Source: Ulvibacterium sp965228935
Lineage (GTDB): Bacteria > Bacteroidota > Bacteroidia > Flavobacteriales > Flavobacteriaceae
NCBI RefSeq assembly: GCF_965228935.1
Contig: NZ_OZ245846.1
Coordinates: forward strand, 2,170,001-2,234,000
Direction: 5' to 3'
DNA: 64,000 nt
Under the pieces are notes generated by a model. It saw only the letters and a list, made by a program, of their open reading frames with translations, did not search any database and had not been told where the DNA came from. Of this stretch, positions 8,164 to 17,986 are shown one piece after another. The position numbers were made by a program, and so were the translations under genes. How positions within the stretch are numbered: the first letter of the stretch is position 1; every line of letters starts with the position of its first letter.

Positions 8164-8185
8164 TTAACCCAATCTTAATTTGGAA
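8164..8185 (+). promoter_or_regulatory. Two 11-bp phased TTAA units before the metallophosphoesterase
   Basis: TTAACCCAATC (8164-8174) is followed directly by TTAATTTGGAA (8175-8185). The same TTAACCCAA unit occurs in front of phoD at 29318. It is a candidate half of a phosphate-regulation operator. TTAA is common in A/T-rich spacers, so this alone is weak. Confidence 0.3.
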
Positions 8186-8233
8186 AATAACATTTATTTA
8201 TCATTTTTTATCACCTTTCAAAAAAACCAAATT

Positions 8234-10066
8234 ATGTGTCGTATTGCCATAAACCTCCTTCTCCTTCTGTTTGCCTCTACAGTAGGTATTGCCCAGGAAA
8301 AGCCTACCATTTACATTGATATTTCCACCCAACAGAAGCCCTGGAACCATACGGAATGGAATGCTGCCCCGGGGCAATTTCAGTTTGCAGTAGTTACGGA
8401 TAGAACCGGAAGCCATAGGCCCGGGGTTTTCCCAACGGGGATTAAAAAACTGAACCTATTACAACCGGAGTTTGTTATGAGTGTGGGCGATTTGATAGAA
8501 GGTTACACCAAGGACACTGTGCAATTAAATGCGGAATGGAAGGAATTTATGGGCTTTATTGATTTATTGGAGGCTCCTTTCTTTTATGTGCCGGGCAACC
8601 ATGATATTACCAACAAGGTGATGGAAGACAAGTGGAAAGAACTTTTCGGAGTGGCATACTATCATTTTGTATACAAGGATGTCCTTTTTCTTTGTTTGAA
8701 TTCCGAAGACAATATTCGTGGAGCGGGACGCGGCACCATAGATGATGAGCAGTATGCATATATCCAAAAGGCCTTGGAAGAAAATGCCGACGTAAAATGG
8801 ACCCTGGTGTTCTTGCACCAACCTTTGTGGGTACAGGAAGACACCAAGCGATGGCTGGATGTTGAGCGACTGTTGTCCGAAAGAAACCATAATGTTTTTG
8901 CGGGCCATTACCACCGCTATTGGAAAACCGATCAGAATAACGGAAAATACATTGCCTTGGCCACAACAGGAGGGGGAAGTAGGTTAAGGGGAAAAGCCTA
9001 TGGCGAGTTTGATCATGTGGTCTGGGTGACCATGACAGAGGAAGGCCCTATTTTGGCCAATTTGTTCCTAGAAGGAATATGGGATGAAAATGTGGTTACC
9101 GAGGCCTTAGTAGATTTGGTACGTAACAAGCCATTTCCCATCAAATTTACCCCGATTTATTTAGATGCGGCCCACTCTCAGAATATGACGGCAACCGTAA
9201 AGGCCACCAATCAGAGCGATACCAAAATGCGAGTTGAGCTCACCGGCTATAACCATGATAAGCTCTTATACCAATTGGAACGGACTTCATTTGAGGTAAA
9301 CCCCAATGATGTGGAGACCTTTAAGCTGAACCTTGCCAATTCGGAAAAAAGTGCACTTGTCGATTTGACTCCGTTGCGGGTAAAGGCAGATATTACCTAT
9401 GAGTTTGAATCCCAACCCAACGTAAGTTTTTCCTCTGTTTTGGATTATGTCCCGTTTTTCAAATACAAGATTAAAAAAACCGCTAAGATTAAAGTGGATG
9501 GAGACTTAAAAGAATGGGATGAAATGCGATGGATACCTGTGGAAAATAGGGAAGGTTCGCCTTTTGATTTTGATGGCGTAGATGATTTCTCCTTACAATT
9601 CGCCACGGCCTATGACCAAGATAATTTTTACGTAGGGATTAAACTCACTGACGACAGTTTTTTCATTAACGAAGAAGGTTCTTTTGGAGATCAGGATGCC
9701 CTTGTCCTGGGACTGGACGCCCGTCCCCAACATCTTAGTGCATTCAACGGTGGTGAGGGGAGAGGGAAGGACTGGATAGCTTACTTGAGAACTTTTAAAA
9801 GGGAAAATCCGGTCTATAATGAAAAGAGCCTACCGTTTAAGGTAGATTCTGGAGAAAAAAGGACTGAAAAAGGGGCTACCTTGGAAATCGCTTTCCCTTT
9901 GGAATATGTCAGGGAAATGAACGGGCAGGACTGGTCCAACTTGCGATTGGGCTTGGGATACTATGATTTTGATAGTGAAGATGAAAATCCTACCACCCAT
10001 TTCTGGTTTCCCGCCTGGAATAGTACGGAAGATATCCCTGGATCCGGGATGTTGTTTAGGGAATGA
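8234..10066 (+). CDS. Secreted metallophosphoesterase with C-terminal CBM9-like domain
   Basis: A 610-residue exported protein. I start at 8234 (MCRIAINLLLLLFASTVGIAQ), which leaves a standard signal peptide. The calcineurin-like phosphoesterase core shows SVGDLIEG, VPGNHD, FLHQPLW and AGHYHRYW, the metal-binding motif series. The usual first DxH is here VTDRTG, as in related proteins. After residue about 430 a domain with KVDGDLKEWDEMRW and FYVGIKLTDDSFF resembles CBM9-like sugar-binding modules. It probably removes phosphate from an extracellular or periplasmic substrate, possibly glycan-bound. Phased TTAA units lie upstream. Confidence 0.82.
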   Translation: MCRIAINLLLLLFASTVGIAQEKPTIYIDISTQQKPWNHTEWNAAPGQFQFAVVTDRTGSHRPGVFPTGIKKLNLLQPEFVMSVGDLIEGYTKDTVQLNAEWKEFMGFIDLLEAPFFYVPGNHDITNKVMEDKWKELFGVAYYHFVYKDVLFLCLNSEDNIRGAGRGTIDDEQYAYIQKALEENADVKWTLVFLHQPLWVQEDTKRWLDVERLLSERNHNVFAGHYHRYWKTDQNNGKYIALATTGGGSRLRGKAYGEFDHVVWVTMTEEGPILANLFLEGIWDENVVTEALVDLVRNKPFPIKFTPIYLDAAHSQNMTATVKATNQSDTKMRVELTGYNHDKLLYQLERTSFEVNPNDVETFKLNLANSEKSALVDLTPLRVKADITYEFESQPNVSFSSVLDYVPFFKYKIKKTAKIKVDGDLKEWDEMRWIPVENREGSPFDFDGVDDFSLQFATAYDQDNFYVGIKLTDDSFFINEEGSFGDQDALVLGLDARPQHLSAFNGGEGRGKDWIAYLRTFKRENPVYNEKSLPFKVDSGEKRTEKGATLEIAFPLEYVREMNGQDWSNLRLGLGYYDFDSEDENPTTHFWFPAWNSTEDIPGSGMLFRE

Positions 10067-10303
10067 TCAGTCCACGTTGACGTCATGACGAATTGGAAGG
10101 CCCTGATTTTGATTTTTGGCCATTGGTCAACAGGATTTTGTGTGGACTCTTCCTATCTTTTCTTTAAAGGTTCTTATACTGCTTCACTTCAATTGAGGAA
10201 AATATAAGCGAGCCTGGTACTTATTGCCCGATTTCATAACCAGTATCGACTGGGAAAATGGCAACAATTCTCAGGTAAGGTCAAAATTGGTATGCAATAA
10301 CCG

Positions 10304-10359
10304 GCAGTCAGTAGTCAATACCCTGATGACTGGGAACCTTGAACTTGGAACTACCAACC
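10304..10359. repeat. Degenerate heptamer tandem array
   Basis: The sequence splits into 7-bp units GCAGTCA, GTAGTCA, ATACCCT, GATGACT, GGGAACC, TTGAACT, TGGAACT, ACCAACC. Several share an NNGNACT pattern. The array starts in the 280-bp gap after the phosphoesterase (which otherwise holds nothing I recognise) and runs into the stop codon of the TPM gene. Confidence 0.5.
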
Positions 10360-11163
10360 TCCAGAAGCGCCACCGCCTCCGCCCATGCCACCTCCAAAGC
10401 CACCACCGAAGCCACCGCCACCAAAACTTCCTCCACCACCAAAGCCACCGCGGGATCCGCCGCCGAAACCGCCACGTCCCATATTGCTCAGGATAATGAT
10501 ATCCCAAATATCCAGACCGGAACGCCTTCCTCCACGGCCTCCTCCCCCTCTTCTATTTCTGCGCGAGAGAATGATTAAAATGATGAAGAAAATGATAACG
10601 GGAAGCAAGGAACCCAAAGGAAAATGTTCTTCATTGCCAAAGGTACGATCCTCCGTAAACTCTCCGTTCAGTACCTGAAAAATAGCGTCGGCTCCATTGT
10701 TGAGGCCACCATAATAATCATCCTGTTTAAACCGTGGTACGATTACGTTTTCGATGATACGACGGGACATCGCATCGGTAAGGGTGCTTTCTACACGATA
10801 CCCCGTGTTTATGCCAATCCTTCGGTCATCCTTGGCCAAAAGGATAAGAATACCATTATCCTTCCCTTTTTGGCCAATTCCCCAATCTGTCAACCAATTT
10901 GCACCAAGGAAGTTGATGTTCTCCCCTTCCGTAGAACTTATGATTGCCAAAACAATTTGGGTGGAAGTACTATCGGCATATTGAATGAGTTTTCTTCTAA
11001 GATTTGATTCTTGATTTTGAGAAAGTAGCCCAATGTAGTCGTATACACTGGTTTGGTCACTAATAGAGGCCGGTTTTTCGGGAATCCGAAACTGTGCAAA
11101 GCTAAACCCAAAGCTACAAAGACAAACCAGTATAAGAAGACTAACCTTTTGAAATTTCATCAC
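10351..11163 (-). CDS. TPM-domain protein with Gly-rich tail (YgcG-like)
   Basis: 270 residues. Residues 1-23 form a signal peptide ending SFAQ. A TPM domain follows (about 35-165), with YDYIGLLSQNQESNLRRKL, TSTQIVLAIIS and the core NWLTDWGIGQKGKDNGILILLA. One membrane span (about 181-199, LLPVIIFFIILIIL) is followed by a basic stretch and a long GGGGFGGG tail ending SGGW. This is the standard architecture of the YgcG group. It overlaps the next TPM gene by 23 nt and belongs to an operon with lemA. The biochemical role of the group is not settled; links to envelope stress and photosystem repair (plants) are known. Confidence 0.85.
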   Translation of the reverse strand: MMKFQKVSLLILVCLCSFGFSFAQFRIPEKPASISDQTSVYDYIGLLSQNQESNLRRKLIQYADSTSTQIVLAIISSTEGENINFLGANWLTDWGIGQKGKDNGILILLAKDDRRIGINTGYRVESTLTDAMSRRIIENVIVPRFKQDDYYGGLNNGADAIFQVLNGEFTEDRTFGNEEHFPLGSLLPVIIFFIILIILSRRNRRGGGGRGGRRSGLDIWDIIILSNMGRGGFGGGSRGGFGGGGSFGGGGFGGGFGGGMGGGGGASGGW

Positions 11164-11578
11164 TTAATTCATTCACATCCCCATGCTGCCATGGGAAGTG
11201 GGATTCCAATTCTTTGCCAGCCATTAAAATGCCATCCACAATGCCTTGTTTAAAATGTCCATCCTTGAATGCTTTTTGGATGGCGTCACGAGTGCTTTCC
11301 CAAAACCCCTTGGGCACTACCTTGTCTATCCCTTTATCCCCGTAAATGGCAAAATTTCTATCGTTAACGGCAATATATATCAGTACCCCGTTATCTTCCT
11401 TGGTATTGTCCATTTTAAGCAAATGAAAGACTTCCTTGGCGCGATCAAGATAATCCAACTCCGTATGGGCTTCAATATGTACCCGGATTTCCCCAGAGGT
11501 ATTTTTTTCGGCCTCGAGTATGGCGGAAACGATTTCCTGCTCCTCCTCAGCGGTTAAAAAATCTTCTACCTTGGACAT
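11141..11578 (-). CDS. Cytoplasmic TPM-domain protein
   Basis: 145 residues without signal peptide or membrane span, consisting essentially of one TPM domain (TSGEIRVHIEAH, EDNGVLIYIAVNDRNFAIYGDKGID, FKQGIVDGILMAGKELESHFP). It sits between lemA, whose end is 8 nt upstream, and the membrane TPM gene, with which it overlaps by 23 nt. The three genes form the lemA-TPM-TPM operon that recurs in Bacteroidota. Function unknown. Confidence 0.83.
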   Translation of the reverse strand: MSKVEDFLTAEEEQEIVSAILEAEKNTSGEIRVHIEAHTELDYLDRAKEVFHLLKMDNTKEDNGVLIYIAVNDRNFAIYGDKGIDKVVPKGFWESTRDAIQKAFKDGHFKQGIVDGILMAGKELESHFPWQHGDVNELSDEISKG

Positions 11579-11586
11579 ACATAAGA

Positions 11587-12186
11587 TCAGTTAAAATCAA
11601 ATTCTACGTTCGGGGCCTGTTCGGAACCCGGATCGGCCTGGTAACGGGCCATCTCCTCAAAACCGAAGAGTCCAGCCAATAGTTTCCCCGGGAATTTGGT
11701 GGTATGTATGTCGTATAGGTTCACCTTTTCATTGAACCGATTGCGTTCCACATTGATCCTATTCTCCGTTCCCTCAAGCTGCGCCTGCAATTCCAAGAAG
11801 TTTTGATTGGCCTTGAGCTCCGGGTAACGTTCCACCACAACCATTAGTTTGCTCAGGGCACCGGTCAGTCCACTTTGGGCCTCCTGAAAGGCCGCCATAC
11901 TTTGGGGGGTGATGTTATCTACATCAATGGTAGTGGAAGTGGCCTTGGCACGTGCCTCAATAACATCGGTCAGCGTACCTCGCTCAAAATCGGCCGCTCC
12001 TTGAACGGTTTTGACCAAATTTCCGATGAGGTCGTTTCTACGCTGGTACGCACTTTCTACATTGGACCAAGCGGTCTTGGCATTCGCTTCCAATTCCACG
12101 GCCGTATTATTAAACCCTACGGCCCATTGGTAGAGGCCAAAAGCGATGACCCCAAGAATAATTAGAATAATTAATCCCTTTTTCAT
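11587..12186 (-). CDS. lemA: LemA family protein
   Basis: 199 residues with an N-terminal membrane anchor (about residues 4-25) and a helical body. NAKTAWSNVESAYQRRNDLIGNLVKTVQG is the LemA signature, and LMVVVERYPELKANQNFLELQAQLEGTENRINVERNRFNEKV continues it. LemA proteins are small membrane proteins with a four-helix-like outer domain of unsettled function. First gene of the lemA-TPM-TPM operon; 21 nt separate it from the MerR gene upstream on the same strand. Confidence 0.92.
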   Translation of the reverse strand: MKKGLIILIILGVIAFGLYQWAVGFNNTAVELEANAKTAWSNVESAYQRRNDLIGNLVKTVQGAADFERGTLTDVIEARAKATSTTIDVDNITPQSMAAFQEAQSGLTGALSKLMVVVERYPELKANQNFLELQAQLEGTENRINVERNRFNEKVNLYDIHTTKFPGKLLAGLFGFEEMARYQADPGSEQAPNVEFDFN

Positions 12187-12207
12187 GGTAGTGTATTTAA
12201 GGTTGAT

Positions 12208-12537
12208 TTATAGTTGCTCTTTTATCTTGGAAAGCTCGGCTTTTATCCGTTCCAACTTTTGGATAATTTCGAAATTATTCAAGGTTTTCTGTCTACTTTC
12301 GCGCAGATGGATCTTTGCGCCTTCCAAGGTAAATCCCCTTTCCTTGACCAGATGGTAAATCAGACGTAAGTTATTGATGTCCTGAGGAGTGAATTTTCGA
12401 TTGCCCTTGGCATTTTTTTTGGGTTTGAGCGCATCGAATTCCTTTTCCCAAAAACGTATCAATGACGTATTGACACCAAAGGCCCGGGCCACTTCGCCAA
12501 TACCATAGTATCGTTTTTCAGGCAGCTCTACGTACAT
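12208..12537 (-). CDS. MerR-family transcriptional regulator
   Basis: 109 residues. The open frame extends upstream to 12651 but I place the start at 12537, where [20 protein letters not shown] begins. This start overlaps the stop codon of the M23 peptidase as TAATG, a coupled arrangement. The winged helix includes IGEVARAFGVNTSLIRFWEKEF and RKFTPQDINNLRLIYHLVKERGFTLEGAK, followed by a C-terminal coiled coil (KTLNNFEIIQKLERIKAEL). There is no effector domain, so it may respond to protein partners or act constitutively. Confidence 0.88.
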   Translation of the reverse strand: MYVELPEKRYYGIGEVARAFGVNTSLIRFWEKEFDALKPKKNAKGNRKFTPQDINNLRLIYHLVKERGFTLEGAKIHLRESRQKTLNNFEIIQKLERIKAELSKIKEQL

Positions 12538-13514
12538 TAATCCAAGGATTGATTTTCTTGCGTGGCGTATTTGAGCATATTCTCGAATTCCTCCGCCGAC
12601 AAACTTCCGTAGTAAAAGTTTATGGGGTTTATGCGTTCCTCGTCCTTCCATACCTCATAATGTACATGAGGCGCTTCAGAGCGTCCTGTATTGCCTACGA
12701 AGCCAATGATGTCTCCACGCTCAACTTTTTGCCCCCGTTTTACATTGTATCTGCTTAAATGGGCATAAAGGGTCATATATCCATATCCGTGGTCTATGCG
12801 GATGTGTTTGCCAAAACCGGAAGACCTGTTGTCCGCTCGGATAACCTTGCCATCACCCGTTGCATAGACAGGTGTGCCCTTTGGAGCGGTGAAATCCATC
12901 CCTCGATGCATTTTCCTAGCCTTGGTAAAGGGATCCGATCGCCATCCAAAACCAGAGGCCATTCGGGTAAGATCTTCGTTATTGATGGGTTGGATTGCAG
13001 GAATCGAGGCCAATAGTTTTTCCTTTTCCTTGGCCAATTTGGTAATCTCATCCAAGGACTTGGACTGTATCGCCATTTGCTTTTTAATGATGTCCAAGCG
13101 CTTGGTGGTGGCAATGACCATTTCCGAATTATTGAACCCCTCCAGGGATTTGTATCGGTTTACCCCACCAAAACCAGCCTTTCTTTGTTCTTCGGGGATA
13201 GGGTTGGCCTCAAAATACAAACGATAGATATTATTGTCACGATCCTCTATATTGGCCAATACCTCTTCAATTTGCTCCATTTTTTTGTTCAAAAGCTCAA
13301 ACTGGAGCTCGTAGTTCTTAACCTCACGTTGTAAGGACAGCTCCCTAGGCGTATTTATCAAATTGGTGTTCAACAAAAAAACAAGGCATAACAAGCCGAA
13401 CAATAGCGATCCCAGGAAGAAAAACGCAATATTCCAATATCGCTTGGATTTTTTGGGTTCTATCTTTCGGTAGGACAAAGTGTCCGGGTCGTAATAGTAC
13501 TTTACCTTAGACAT
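12537..13514 (-). CDS. M23 family metallopeptidase (membrane-anchored LytM type)
   Basis: 325 residues. A membrane anchor lies at about 27-49, then a coiled coil ([29 protein letters not shown]), then a LytM/M23 domain from about 195. Zinc ligands are present: HRGMD near residue 203 and HVHYE near 282. This architecture is typical of Bacteroidota cell-wall endopeptidases of the NlpD/Mep type that cut peptidoglycan cross-links or activate amidases. It overlaps the MerR gene by one base (TAATG) and diverges from alaS. Confidence 0.92.
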   Translation of the reverse strand: MSKVKYYYDPDTLSYRKIEPKKSKRYWNIAFFFLGSLLFGLLCLVFLLNTNLINTPRELSLQREVKNYELQFELLNKKMEQIEEVLANIEDRDNNIYRLYFEANPIPEEQRKAGFGGVNRYKSLEGFNNSEMVIATTKRLDIIKKQMAIQSKSLDEITKLAKEKEKLLASIPAIQPINNEDLTRMASGFGWRSDPFTKARKMHRGMDFTAPKGTPVYATGDGKVIRADNRSSGFGKHIRIDHGYGYMTLYAHLSRYNVKRGQKVERGDIIGFVGNTGRSEAPHVHYEVWKDEERINPINFYYGSLSAEEFENMLKYATQENQSLD

Positions 13515-13617
13515 GAATGGATTTTATCCTATTTTTGTGCTTTCTCTTAACAGAACAAACAAATATAAAAATTGTTTTGTACAAACCGTTAAAATTTGTA
13601 AAACCTTACCATTTTCA

Positions 13618-16257
13618 ATGACTTCCAAAGAAATCAGGAAACAATTTTTGGATTTTTTCAAGGGAAAGGACCACACGATTGTGCCTTCTGCACCCATGGT
13701 CATCAAAGATGACCCCACGCTAATGTTTACCAATGCCGGGATGAACCAATTCAAGGAGTTTTTCCTGGGAAATCGGAAAGCTGAAAATGTAAGGGTAGCC
13801 GATTCCCAAAAATGTCTTCGGGTAAGTGGCAAGCATAATGACCTTGAAGAGGTGGGTAAGGATACCTATCACCATACCATGTTCGAGATGTTGGGCAATT
13901 GGAGTTTTGGGGATGCTAATGGTTCCGATAGTGGCGGGTATTTCAAAAAGGAAGCCATACAATGGTCATGGGAATTGCTCGTCGATGTTCTTAAAATAGA
14001 TAAGGACAGTCTTTATGTTACGGTCTTTGAGGGAAGCAAGGATGCCGATAATTTGGAGATGGACCAAGAAGCCTATGCACATTGGAAGGCCATTGTTCCC
14101 GAGGGTCGTATCATTATGGGCGATAAGAAGGATAATTTTTGGGAAATGGGCGATCAAGGCCCCTGTGGCCCCTGTTCAGAAATACATGTGGATATTCGTC
14201 CTTCAGAGGAAAAGGCAAAAGTTTCCGGGGCATCCCTAGTTAACCAGGACCATCCCCAGGTAGTAGAGATTTGGAATCTGGTCTTTATGCAATACAATCG
14301 CAAGGCCAATGGAATTTTGGAACCCTTGCCTGCAAAACATGTGGATACCGGAATGGGCTTTGAACGTTTGTGTATGGTACTACAAGGGGTGAAATCAAAC
14401 TACGATACCGATATTTTTACCCCGCTCATTCGGGAAATAGAAACGATAACCCATACAAAATATGGGCTAAAGGAAGATATTGATGTCGCCATAAGAGTAG
14501 TTGCCGACCATATTCGCGCCGTGGCTTTTGCTATAGCGGACGGACAGCTTCCCAGCAATACGGGTGCAGGATATGTTATTCGAAGAATACTGAGAAGGGC
14601 CATACGTTATGGCTTTACCTTTTTGGGGACGAAGGAACCCTTTATGTTCCGTTTGGTAAAAGTCTTGGTCAGTGTTATGGGCGAGGCGTTTCCTGAATTG
14701 AAACAACAACACCAACTGATCGAGAATGTGATAAGGGAGGAAGAACACTCTTTTTTAAACACCCTGGAACAGGGCCTGGTGCTGTTGGAAGGTGTTATCC
14801 AAGCTACGAAAAGCAAGACGATTGATGGGCGTAAGGCTTTTGAACTGTACGATACCTATGGCTTTCCCATAGACCTTACGGCATTGATTCTTCAGGAAAA
14901 AGGGTATTCCCTGGACGAAAAAGGGTTTGAGGAAGCGATGCAGAAGCAAAAGCAACGTTCCAAATCGGCCTCCGAGGTTTCCATGGGCGATTGGGAAATT
15001 TTATCCAGTGATGTAGAACAGGACTTTGTGGGCTATGACACTTTGGAAGCCGATATAAAATTGACCAAATATCGAAAGATCTCCTCCAAAAAGGACGGCG
15101 AGCACTATCAACTGGTCTTCAATGTAACTCCATTTTATCCCGAGGGAGGGGGCCAGGTGGGGGACAAAGGCTATTTGGAAGTCCCCAATGGGGATGTGGT
15201 TTATATAGTGGACACCAAAAAGGAGAACAATGAAATTGTCCATTTTGCCAAAAGCTTGCCCAAACATCCCGAATCCACATTCAAAGCGGTCGTTGATAAG
15301 AAGCAGCGGCAGCGTACAGCTGCAAATCATACCGCAACCCATTTATTGCATCAGGCGCTACGGGAAATATTAGGCTCTCATGTGGAACAAAAAGGCTCGG
15401 CAGTACATTCCAAGTACCTCCGTTTCGATTTTTCCCACTTTGCAAAGTTGACAAAAGAAGAAATAAACTCGGTCGAGGAGTTCGTACGTGCCCGAATCGA
15501 TGGACAATTGCCCTTACAGGAAAACAGAAATGTACCTATGGCCCAAGCCCTGAAAGAAGGTGCCATGGCCTTATTCGGTGAAAAGTATGGTGATACGGTC
15601 CGTACTATCCGTTTTGGGCAGTCCATAGAGCTATGTGGTGGTACCCACGTACAAAATACGAGCGACATTTGGCATTTTAAAATTGTTTCCGAGAGTGCCA
15701 TTGCGGCCGGAATTCGGCGTATTGAAGCCATAACTTCGGATGCCGTAAAGGACTTTTACGCTAAAAGTGAAAGTGTACTTGCCCAACTCAAAGGCCTCCT
15801 GAACAATCCTCAAGACCCCGTTAAGGTGTTGGAATCGCTACAAAATGAAAACACCAAGTTAAAGAAGGAAGTAGAGCAGTTGTTAAAGGACAAGGCCAAA
15901 AACCTTAAGAGGGAGTTGCTCAATGAATTGGAGGAAATAAACGGGATTCAATTTCTGGCCAAAAAGCTGGATTTGGATGCGGCCAGTATCAAGGACCTTT
16001 CCTTCGAGATGGGCAACAGCCGATCCGACTTGTTCTTACTTTTTGGGACGGAACAAAAGGGAAAGGCCCTGCTCTCTTGCTATATATCCAAGGAATTGGT
16101 AGCCGAAAGGGAATTGAACGCGGGGACAATCGTTCGCGAGCTTGGAAAATGTATCCAAGGTGGCGGTGGCGGACAACCTTTTTTTGCCACCGCAGGGGGA
16201 AAGGATCCAGAAGGGATACATAAAGCCTTGGAACAGGCCAGAAAATATGTAGTGTAA
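13618..16257 (+). CDS. alaS: Alanine--tRNA ligase
   Basis: Class II aminoacyl-tRNA synthetase of 879 residues. I start it at 13618 ([20 protein letters not shown]), the standard N-terminus, although the frame is open further upstream. Catalytic domain with [23 protein letters not shown] and [18 protein letters not shown]. Editing domain with [11 protein letters not shown] and CGGTHV zinc ligands. The C-Ala domain ends in [14 protein letters not shown]. Length is close to the E. coli enzyme. The start codon of the DUF6090 gene is one base after its stop. Confidence 0.97.
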   Translation: MTSKEIRKQFLDFFKGKDHTIVPSAPMVIKDDPTLMFTNAGMNQFKEFFLGNRKAENVRVADSQKCLRVSGKHNDLEEVGKDTYHHTMFEMLGNWSFGDANGSDSGGYFKKEAIQWSWELLVDVLKIDKDSLYVTVFEGSKDADNLEMDQEAYAHWKAIVPEGRIIMGDKKDNFWEMGDQGPCGPCSEIHVDIRPSEEKAKVSGASLVNQDHPQVVEIWNLVFMQYNRKANGILEPLPAKHVDTGMGFERLCMVLQGVKSNYDTDIFTPLIREIETITHTKYGLKEDIDVAIRVVADHIRAVAFAIADGQLPSNTGAGYVIRRILRRAIRYGFTFLGTKEPFMFRLVKVLVSVMGEAFPELKQQHQLIENVIREEEHSFLNTLEQGLVLLEGVIQATKSKTIDGRKAFELYDTYGFPIDLTALILQEKGYSLDEKGFEEAMQKQKQRSKSASEVSMGDWEILSSDVEQDFVGYDTLEADIKLTKYRKISSKKDGEHYQLVFNVTPFYPEGGGQVGDKGYLEVPNGDVVYIVDTKKENNEIVHFAKSLPKHPESTFKAVVDKKQRQRTAANHTATHLLHQALREILGSHVEQKGSAVHSKYLRFDFSHFAKLTKEEINSVEEFVRARIDGQLPLQENRNVPMAQALKEGAMALFGEKYGDTVRTIRFGQSIELCGGTHVQNTSDIWHFKIVSESAIAAGIRRIEAITSDAVKDFYAKSESVLAQLKGLLNNPQDPVKVLESLQNENTKLKKEVEQLLKDKAKNLKRELLNELEEINGIQFLAKKLDLDAASIKDLSFEMGNSRSDLFLLFGTEQKGKALLSCYISKELVAERELNAGTIVRELGKCIQGGGGGQPFFATAGGKDPEGIHKALEQARKYVV

Positions 16258-16258
16258 A

Positions 16259-16918
16259 ATGAAACGCCTAAGACTGCAAAATTTCAATTGGAAATATATT
16301 ATAGGGGAGGTGCTATTGATATTCGTGGGAATCAATTTGGCGATTTGGTTCAACGATTGGAATGCTTCGAAAAAAATTGATCAAAACAAGAAAATTGCCA
16401 TTGAAAAAATTCAAATTGAAATAAAAAACAATTTAAAGGAACTTCTAAAAACAAGATTAAACAATCAAAGGATTAGTGGAGCTTTTGAAAACTTTGGGAA
16501 TTTTGATTTCGATAAGGAAGGCGATGTAATAGTTTCCGCTGAACATATGGAAAATTTCCGCAACCAATATCCTGGATTTTTCCGAGTATCGGATTCCACT
16601 GCCTTGGGGGATGGACTTTTTAAGTATAAAGGAGAGACCTTTATTAATCTAGAGCTTGCCGAACTTTCTAAAATAGCGTGGGAAACTTCTAAAACTACCG
16701 GGATTGTAAACGAATTCGGGTATGACTGTCTTTATGAACTACAGGGCATTTATAACCTGCAACATTTGGTTGTCAATGAAATGGACAAAGCCAGCAACGC
16801 TTTACAGAATCAGGAAATAGAACTTTTGCTTCGTGTCTTGGATTTTATTCGTCAAATGGATTCCAGCTTGGAAAAGGAATATGAAGCTTTTTTGAAACAT
16901 ATCATGGACTGCATATGA
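16259..16918 (+). CDS. DUF6090 family membrane-anchored protein
   Basis: 219 residues. The N-terminus NFNWKYIIGEVLLIFVGINLAIWFNDWNASKK is the signature of DUF6090, a family abundant in flavobacteria: one membrane span followed by a helical outer domain with EIKNNLKELLKTR. The gene starts one base after the alaS stop codon, so it is probably co-transcribed at low level. No function is established for the family. Confidence 0.82.
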   Translation: MKRLRLQNFNWKYIIGEVLLIFVGINLAIWFNDWNASKKIDQNKKIAIEKIQIEIKNNLKELLKTRLNNQRISGAFENFGNFDFDKEGDVIVSAEHMENFRNQYPGFFRVSDSTALGDGLFKYKGETFINLELAELSKIAWETSKTTGIVNEFGYDCLYELQGIYNLQHLVVNEMDKASNALQNQEIELLLRVLDFIRQMDSSLEKEYEAFLKHIMDCI

Positions 16919-16937
16919 CCCTAGCTACCATCCTTCA

Positions 16938-17762
16938 TTATTCCCAAATGGAATTTTTTAACCAATCCATAGCATCTTCCACATAAGGCAAATAAGCACA
17001 AGCCCTATTATGATCCAGCCCCGCGGCTTTTACGAATATAATTTCGCTACCGGCATTTCTAGATCGCTCCACCAAATCTTCGGTATTGGAAAAGGGAAAG
17101 ATCACATCGGTCTCCCCATGAATAACATATAGGGGGATTTCCGTTTTTTTTGCTATTCCATTATTGGTAGATATTAGGCCATAGGCCTGTGCCATAGGTA
17201 TGGCCGCTGAAAAAAGTTCTGGATGGGTATCGGCAAAGAACCAGCTTCCAAAACCGCCATCGCTATAACCAAAGACCACGACTCTTTTGGGATCTACCTT
17301 CAAATGTTCTATTGAAAATTTTACTAGGTTGACCACCTGCGCCTCATTGAAAGGGTGAAACCATAAACGAGCTTCTGAAGTAGGGCTTAAAATATATGCT
17401 TTGATATTTTTCGTTTCTAGCGCAGGCCCAAGCAAGCAATCTCCTCGTCTAAACCCGTCTGGCCTTGGGGTAAGTGCACCGCCATGTAAATTTATAAAAA
17501 GAGGTACTGATTCATCGTCCGTAACTTCAGGAACAATTAAACGAAATCGCCATCTTTGGTTGAATAAAACACTTATTTCAAAATCGTTGATACCGGTTTT
17601 AAATGGAAGCTCCGAAAAATCCTTATTAGCCTTTTCAACATCCAATTCGGTGGTTGGTTCTATTATAGCCTCCTCATTGGATTCCAAAAAGCTATCGCTA
17701 CAGCCTACACCGCATAAAACGGATACAAAAAGTGATAAAATGATCTTTGCTTTAAATCCCAT
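16938..17762 (-). CDS. Alpha/beta-hydrolase lipoprotein (esterase/PHB-depolymerase-like)
   Basis: 274 residues with a signal peptide and lipobox VGC at Cys21, so probably anchored in the envelope. FINLHGG near residue 89-95 gives the oxyanion region and GYSDGG at 165-170 carries the nucleophile Ser167. IPLYVIHGETDVIFPFSNTEDLV and GLDHNRAC hold the likely acid and His. It resembles the Esterase_PHB/peptidase-like hydrolases that remove acyl groups from polysaccharides. It converges with the DUF6090 gene. Confidence 0.8.
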   Translation of the reverse strand: MGFKAKIILSLFVSVLCGVGCSDSFLESNEEAIIEPTTELDVEKANKDFSELPFKTGINDFEISVLFNQRWRFRLIVPEVTDDESVPLFINLHGGALTPRPDGFRRGDCLLGPALETKNIKAYILSPTSEARLWFHPFNEAQVVNLVKFSIEHLKVDPKRVVVFGYSDGGFGSWFFADTHPELFSAAIPMAQAYGLISTNNGIAKKTEIPLYVIHGETDVIFPFSNTEDLVERSRNAGSEIIFVKAAGLDHNRACAYLPYVEDAMDWLKNSIWE

Positions 17763-17986
17763 TATTTGTAAAATATTGAAAATCAGTAGATAAAAATACG
17801 GTTTTTCCTCAATGCACCACCAAGATACTCAATAAATTAATTGAGCCATTGGGGTTAAGATATATCGCTTCGCTCACGTATACCCCATCCTTCCTTGCGC
17901 AATACAGCTATGGTTATCGATTTAAAAGTGTAATGATTTAGCGGTTTCCATAAAAATGAAGATTAAGTTTGTACTTTGTGTCAAAC

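Noticed and set aside
10224..10578. Plus-strand frames rich in Pro, Ser, Ala
   Set aside because: They are the antisense of the Gly-rich tail of the TPM protein.
12538..12651. N-terminal extension of the MerR gene
   Set aside because: The extension overlaps M23 peptidase coding sequence in another frame and is not MerR-like; the TAATG start at 12537 fits the family.
17851..17886. GGGGT...ACCCC inverted pair in the spacer before the GSCFA gene
   Set aside because: Only 5 bp of stem and no T-run; not convincing as terminator or operator.
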